The notes beneath the pieces are model-generated. The model saw only the letters and a program-made list of their open reading frames with translations, ran no database searches and was not told the DNA's origin. 64,000 nucleotides of DNA. Source: Acanthornis magna. Its lineage: Eukaryota; Chordata; Aves; Passeriformes; Acanthizidae. The translations under genes and the position numbers were made by a program. Positions 62,401 through 64,000 of this stretch are shown here, one piece after another (positions within the stretch are counted from its first letter, which is position 1; every line of letters begins with the position of its first letter). The DNA is taken from positions 11,793,501-11,857,500 of the forward strand of contig JAWUZG010000084.1 in NCBI GenBank assembly GCA_036785705.1, read 5' to 3'.

Positions 62401-64000
62401 ACATCTGCAGTGGCAGTGTCCAAGCTGTTCAGCTTCATTGACTCCTGGCTGCAGCAGGAGAGGATGCTGGAGGCTGCAGGACCTGGGCACAGCTGCAGTG
62501 TCTGTCAGGAATGCTCCCACACCTCCCTCCACCTCTAACCTACAAGCACCTTTGATCACGAGCACAGAGCAAGGCATCTTTACATTTCTGACCATAATCC
62601 TAACCCTAAGTCACCCTGGTGGCAGTGTGCCTGAGAACTCAGAAGTTCTCAGCCAGAGAGGGCGAGATGCCACATCCCACGCTGCAAAAAATTATTAACA
62701 GGCTGTTCTGCATGTAGAAGGTCAGAGAGAGGGTGTGCAAAGCCACAGACTGTGTTTGCCGACATGCTTAAAACTGGGTTCAAGATCTTAACCCCAGGCA
62801 ATCACACTGAAAATAGTGGCTGTGGCGACAAGTAAGGATGGAGCTTAGCAGAAAGGTGACAGTAAATTAGAATTCAGAGCCTTTGTGGAAATATTGACAC
62901 AGCAGAAACTGCCCCAGGAGGTCCAGATTGACTCACCAAATCACCAGTGAGAGCAGGTTGCTCTCAGTCCAAGAAAACACATTGCAACTTTTAGGCTGAT
63001 CCTTGGGTTGCAATGGGGTGTTGACCCTCATCTTTCTGAGCCCACATTCGTCTCAGGATGAGAAGTCTCAATTGCTTCAGTGTTTTGTCACATGGAGGAG
63101 ACATGATTGCATAAATGATGGTCTTCTTAGGGCAGCTCCTGCTGGAAACTAAAGGAAATAATTAAATGACATCTAGTGCTGGCAAAGAAAATTAAATGGG
63201 TGATGTGTTTGGATGTGGCTGGAGGCACTTCTCTCCATCATGATGGAAACCCCACCAGCATGCCAATACCCCCCCACCCCAAGCCAGGCTCACATGGGGG
63301 ACAGCAGAAGGAATTACTCAAGGTGGTGACAAGGTGAGTTGGGTCCCTGTGTTCCCCATCACATCCTGGCGTGGGTGGGGATGAATCAATACCATCATTG
63401 CCACTTACCATCCCATCCCGTCAGCCACAGGTCACGCTGCCTGCTGCCAGCGTCTGCCAGGATTGTTGTTGCCCATCCCTGGCAATTTCAGCCTGCTGCA
63501 AAATAACTCAGGTGAGGCAAACAACACGAGATCCCTGCCCTGAGGAGCAGACAGGGCCAGCAGCCGGGGAGAGGCAGGTCCCTTCCTCCCCAAGGTGGGT
63601 GCCAGGTGTGTCACCAGCCAAGGGGGAGGATGGGCCAGAGGATGACGAAGAACATCCAATGCCAAGCGGGGTCAGGAGCGGGCAGGTGACGTGGGGGTGG
63701 CAAGGATTTGGGCAGGGCCATGGAGTGCGTGGGACACAAGGACAGGCGATGTTGAGCTTGGGAGCAGCCCACTGAGGCAAAGTAGTGTGTAAGTAAACTG
63801 TAGTGAAGACACCAGAGCAGCTCACAGTCTTAAAGACCATAAGTATATTTCACCATAAATCCTTTTCGGGTTTGTTTGGTTTTTATTAATAGCTATGGAA
63901 AAGATGGAAGAGCAAGATGTGATGGAGAAGTCCACTGGGGTGAAAACACTCCATGTTCAAAGGCTGATGCAAATGGCCTTGATGAGGATGGAACCATGCT
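59496..64000. other. Right-hand 4.5 kb, no recognised gene
   Basis: I looked for IFITM10 or CTSD exons, expected next to SYT8 in the human order, and saw none. Open frames are short and without family resemblance. A CTCF-like core is at 60209-60220 and a TAAT-rich stretch is at 60901-60995. No repeat family was recognised apart from the CR1 at its left edge. Confidence 0.6.

Noticed and set aside
62593..62603. Telomere-like CCTAACCCTAA
   Set aside because: Only about one and a half to two units, no array; expected by chance.
1..64000. CRISPR arrays, operons, phage or insertion sequences, tRNA and rRNA genes
   Set aside because: I looked for regular short repeats, clustered same-strand intronless genes and conserved RNA motifs and saw none; the window is an ordinary bird nuclear locus.

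Overview
This is nuclear DNA from a bird. Three truncated CR1 retrotransposons carry the avian 3' end (…TTCTATGATTCTATGA), genes are split into short exons with GT/AG borders, and CpG-rich patches sit near gene starts. Four protein-coding genes are supported. From left to right they are LSP1 (minus strand, 5' part only), TNNI2 (minus, complete), SYT8 (minus, complete CDS) and a cytosolic 5'-nucleotidase 1A-like gene (plus, complete). The first three are the avian counterpart of the human 11p15.5 block SYT8-TNNI2-LSP1, seen here in reverse. The TNNI2 protein is very close to chicken fast troponin I as I recall it, but not identical, so the species is probably a bird other than chicken.

Layout: 1-20 kb holds five LSP1 coding exons, a 12.1 kb first intron and a CpG-rich promoter near 20 kb; the 3' half of LSP1 lies off the left edge. 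20.3-32.6 kb has no recognisable gene, only two exon-like segments on the minus strand. 32.6-38.2 kb is TNNI2: 5' UTR exon, a 7-base coding exon, six further exons with start or coding sequence, a poly(A) signal, and a first-intron E-box/MEF2/CACC cluster matching the known internal regulatory element of avian fast troponin I. 38.2-46.4 kb has no gene. 46.4-49.3 kb is SYT8, a one-pass membrane protein with two C2 domains. 49.9-50.4 kb is a second CpG-rich patch. 51.9-52.2 kb is a CR1 fragment. 53.1-58.7 kb is the nucleotidase gene with its own TATA box. 59.0-59.5 kb is another CR1, and nothing coding was recognised from there to 64 kb.

TNNI2 is a fast skeletal muscle gene, and AMP-preferring cytosolic nucleotidase I enzymes are typical of muscle, so these two may share a tissue. 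LSP1 is an F-actin-binding protein of leukocytes and endothelium, and SYT8 belongs to the membrane-trafficking synaptotagmins. This is a eukaryotic linkage block, not an operon, and nothing shows that the four proteins act together. I found no prokaryote-style system, CRISPR array, tRNA or rRNA gene. The most interesting items are the nucleotidase paralog in this interval, the 7-base exon with its 41-base pyrimidine tract, the CpG-rich intronic muscle element, a GATA-motif cluster in LSP1 intron 1, and a few orphan exon-like or signal-peptide-like segments that need transcript data.
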